Below are positions 60,686 through 64,000 of a stretch of 64,000 nt of DNA, piece by piece (position 1 is the stretch's first letter; every line of letters begins with the position of its first letter). Both the position numbers and the translations under genes were made by a program. The DNA comes from Congeria kusceri (lineage: Eukaryota; Mollusca; Bivalvia; Myida; Dreissenidae). Under the pieces are notes generated by a model. It had not been told where the DNA came from and searched no databases. It saw only the letters and a program-made list of their open reading frames with translations. The stretch is taken from NCBI GenBank assembly GCA_027627225.1, contig CM051036.1:40743926-40807925 (forward strand), written 5' to 3'.

Positions 60686-63280
60686 TTAAACGTCTCAAGG
60701 TTATTGTAGGTAATAAATAACATACAACATCAGGTTATAGTATGGTAATAAATCCGTGTTTCACGAGTCATTATTGGTTGTAAGAATTGACGAAAAAATA
60801 TGCATAATTTATGGTTAGTATTTTGACTGTTTTTTTAAACCTAGCTTTCAGTATACCAGATTGTTGTATATGATCTACAAACAAATTACAGTACTTTATA
60901 TAATGTATATACTCAGCATTTTATTATTAAATGACGTATAAAAAATTCACAAAAATGATGACGATTGTAATTAATATGGTTAGCATTTTACTCTAAAATA
61001 TTCTGGATGTTTTCGCTTTTATAAATTTTGGATATTTTAGCAAGTTTTGGATATTTTAGTAGTTTAGTTATTTAATATTTATTGTGCTTTAAGCTCTTAT
61101 GAAAACCAATATCTTGTTGTTCTGTGTTTTTATCCTTTTTTTTCTATGTTAAAATGACACAATTAATTGGAGTTGTATTTAAAACAACACTTTTAATACT
61201 TCAATTTATATTACTGAGCTTTACATTTTCAACAATCTCATTATTGTATATCTATATTTGCCTTTTGGTTTATGATTTTCCATGGTTGATAATGTTTATT
61301 ATTATAATTCTTATATTAAAAAAGTACACAAATATTGCTTCTCTGTTTTCTGTCCAATGTATAGTTAACCCTAGTTATAACGATATTTGATATATGTGAA
61401 TAAATTATGTAGTTTGAACTTTTGAATATAAACTTTAACCAGAAATTCTAAGTCAAAAAGGGCGGAGTAAATCTGTCAAAATACAAAACAGAGTTATGGG
61501 GAATGTTGCCCCTGACACAGGAGTTGATGACACAGGTTAGTTCCAAGTTTCAAGTGAATAACTTATGTAGTTTTGAAGTTACAAAACTTTTGAATATAAA
61601 CTTTAACCAAAAAATCTATGTGAAAAAGGGGCATAACTCTGTTAAAATACAAAACAGAGTTATACTGAATGTTGCCCTTGATACTGAAGTTGATAACAAA
61701 GGTTAATAACAAGTTTCAAGTGAATAACTTAAGTAGTTTTGAAGTTACAAAACTTTTGAATATAAACTTTAACCAGAAAATCTATGTGAAAAAGGGGCAT
61801 AACTCTGTCAAAATACAAAACAGAGTTATGGGTAATGTTGCCCCTGATACTGGAGTTGATGACAAAGGTTAGTTCCAAGTTTCAAGTCAATAACTTATGT
61901 AGTTTTGAAGTTAGAAGACTTTTGAATAAAAACTTAAACCAAATTCAGACGTGGACGCGTATGCCGATGCTGGGGGTAGTAGGAAAGCTCATCGATTCTT
62001 CGAATAGTCGAGCTAAAAATGATGTCATGAAAATCAACAAGATGACATCACTAGACTGCATGCTTGCTTTATTCCACGGTGTTGAAATAAAACAAAGTTT
62101 ATCCCATGGGGTGTTATTTTGTTAGTGCTGGCATGATGATGAGATAAAATTCGACATCCTACATAATTTTACTGGAAACTGATTATCTTCCACTAAACTG
62201 GAATCCATTATAATTCATGCATTCAACACCAAAACTGAATGCAGTACAACATGAAATTGCTTGCAGAAAGGGACTGTATTGTAATGGGGGTTGACTGTAG
62301 TAACAGACATGCATATTGGTTTCATGGAGTTTCTTGTGGCCTGGGCCCGTACTCACAAAGCTCCTTAGGGAAAACTTAAGATAATTTCTTAAATCCATAG
62401 AAGTCTGTAGCTGTTTTAAGTGTAGGTCTTTTGACCTTACAATGATTTAATCTAGCAAATATTGTGTAGATTTAGTATTTAACCTTTTTGAAAACAAAAA
62501 TCATTGAATTTCACTTTTACAATTTGATCTGAAATTTTCACTTAAGTCCAACTTAAGTTAAGATTTCCCTTAGGAGCTTTGTGAATACCGGCCCTGACAG
62601 GAAGCTATGGGACTGGGGCCCATAGCCGTAAACCCCCTAAGGAAATTTAAAAACTCCATGTAAAATTTACAAACTTGGTGAAAACATCTAAATCAGCTAT
62701 TAGACAAAAAATTGTAAATCTGTACATCACATATTCAAAACCTGAAAATACCCGACTATCAGAGTTTTAATACTCCAGGTATTAGAACGATACTTTTCTT
62801 ACACACCAGAACTTGCAATTTCCCGTATTTCTTATAAAAAGTATTTGTTCCTTGTTTTTTTTACAACGACACTTGTGTCTACACTTCCCCATCATTCACC
62901 CCTACACCTCCCATGGTGATTAATTAACCTGCATTACTGATTGCCAATGCACATATATTGTTTTTGAAAACTAATCGAATATAAGGTGTGGCGCGTCGAG
63001 AGAAAACCAGTCTTAATGCATGTGCATCAAGTGTCGTCCCGGATTAGCCTGTGCAGTCAGCACAGGCTAATCCAGGACGGCACTTTCCGCGTACAGTGAA
63101 TTTATGTTTAGAAGAGACTTCCTTGAAACAGAAAATACCACAAAAGCGGAATGTGCCGTCCTGGATTAGCCTGTGCGGACTGCAGAGGCTAATCCGGGAC
63201 GACACTTTACGCACATGCATTAAGTCCGGTTTTCCCACGATGCGCCTCATATTGTTTTTGAAAACTAATCTCAAATAAGG
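60686..63280 (+). repeat. Macrosatellite unit 14, class C (2595 bases)
   Basis: Class C without the three-base insertion, as unit 4. Hairpin at 61986-62014, foldback at 62988-63248. Confidence 0.95.
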
Positions 63281-64000
63281 TTAAACGTCTCAAGGTTATT
63301 GTAGGTAATAAATAACATACAACATCGGGTTATAGTATGGTAATAAATCCGTGTTTCACGAGTCATTATTGGTTGTAAGAATTGACGAAAAAATATGCAT
63401 AATTTATGGTTAGTATTTTGACTGTTTTTTTAAACCTAGCTTTCAGTATACCAGATTGTTGTATATGATCTACAAACAAATTACAGTACTTTATATAATG
63501 TATATACTCAGCATTTTATTATTAAATGACGTATAAAAAATTCACAAAAATGATGACGATTGTAATTAATATGGTTAGCATTTTACTCTAAAATATTCTG
63601 GATGTTTTCGCTTTTATAAATTTTGGATATTTTAGCAAGTTTTGGATATTTTAGTAGTTTAGTTATTTAATATTTATTGTGCTTTAAGCTCTTATGAAAA
63701 CCAATATCTTGTTGTTCTGTGTTTTTATCCTTTTTTTTCTATGTTAAAATGACACAATTAATTGGAGTTGTATTTAAAACAACACTTTTAATACTTCAAT
63801 TTATATTACTGAGCTTTACATTTTCAACAATCTCATTATTGTATATCTATATTTGCCTTTTGGTTTATGATTTTCCATGGTTGATCATGTTTATTATTAT
63901 AATTCTTATATTAAAAAAGTACACAAATATTGCTTCTCTGTTTTCTGTCCAATGTATAGTTAACCCTAGTTATAACGATATTTGATATATGTGAATAAAT
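63281..64000 (+). repeat. Macrosatellite unit 15, class D-like, cut by the window end
   Basis: The first 720 bases carry the class D mark CAACATCGGG and GATCATG, but TTTTTTTTC instead of the class D TTTTTTGTC. The array continues beyond the window. Confidence 0.9.

Larger units (their letters stand above)
26521..64000 (+). repeat. Macrosatellite: 14 complete and one partial direct unit of 2.58-2.69 kb, higher-order organised
   Basis: Units begin with TTAAACGTCTCAAGG at 26521, 29213, 31905, 34508, 37103, 39771, 42463, 45066, 47664, 50243, 52841, 55420, 58018, 60686 and 63281. All are in the same orientation with no spacer, and the array leaves the window. By length and diagnostic indels the order is A A B C D A B C D' C D' C D C D. 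Map of a class A unit by offset: AT-rich segment 1-715; 166-base minisatellite 716-1270; terminal hairpin 1310-1338; Harbinger-like miniature element 1666-1919; 33-base direct repeat 2367-2399; foldback element 2400-2660; second 33-base repeat 2661-2693 (its last base is the first base of the next unit). No gene is recognisable in it. Short open frames recur simply because the unit recurs. Confidence 0.95.

Noticed and set aside
26521..64000. A CRISPR array or multigene cluster
   Set aside because: Units of 2.6 kb without spacers, in a eukaryotic context with splice signals, are a macrosatellite. None of the recurring frames resembles a known gene family.

Overview
This is a eukaryotic, AT-rich window that most likely comes from a bivalve mollusc. 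Three observations support this: one very large Teashirt-type zinc-finger coding exon; several roughly 160-base tandem repeats and terminal hairpins of the kind known from bivalve non-autonomous Helitron-like (pearl-type) elements; and a foldback element that I associate from memory with bivalve genomes such as Dreissena. The genus is not established by the sequence.

Left part (1-17267): no complete gene is visible. It is probably intron or upstream regulatory territory of the Teashirt gene. It holds degenerate repeats: a 158-162 base tandem repeat at 1-670, an 85-88 base repeat with two palindromes per unit at 2935-5265, a palindromic block at 3626-3736, a DNA-transposon-like element with long terminal inverted repeats at 11027-11731, and a 50-52 base minisatellite at 16470-17030 interrupted by a small foldback. 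Between these lie stretches rich in homeodomain-type, SOX-type and E-box motifs that are enhancer candidates. One of them (6381-6440) has a recognisable second copy on the far side of the gene (23829-23890). A possible minus-strand terminal coding exon of unknown identity lies at 8684-8885.

Gene (17268-20989): the main coding exon of a Teashirt homologue, plus strand, opening at a clear splice acceptor in phase 1. It encodes 1239 residues with a CtBP-type PLDLS motif, three clustered Tsh zinc fingers, a C2HC finger and a C-terminal C2H2 finger. No homeodomain is visible. The 5' exon with the true start codon was not found. A 3' UTR with three candidate poly(A) signals follows.

Middle (21970-26520): 3' flank with degenerate miniature DNA transposons (hAT-like, pogo-like and Harbinger-like ends).

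Right part (26521-64000, running off the window): a macrosatellite of 14 complete units and one partial unit of 2579-2692 bases, all in direct orientation. Every unit is a composite: an AT-rich segment with an 88-codon open frame, a 166-base minisatellite ending in a hairpin (Helitron-like core), a Harbinger-like miniature element, and a foldback element flanked by 33-base direct repeats. The units fall into four classes in the order A A B C D A B C D' C D' C D C D, so there is higher-order structure. It includes C-D dimers of exactly 5177 bases repeated back to back. This array is the most unusual structure in the window. It also warrants an assembly check.
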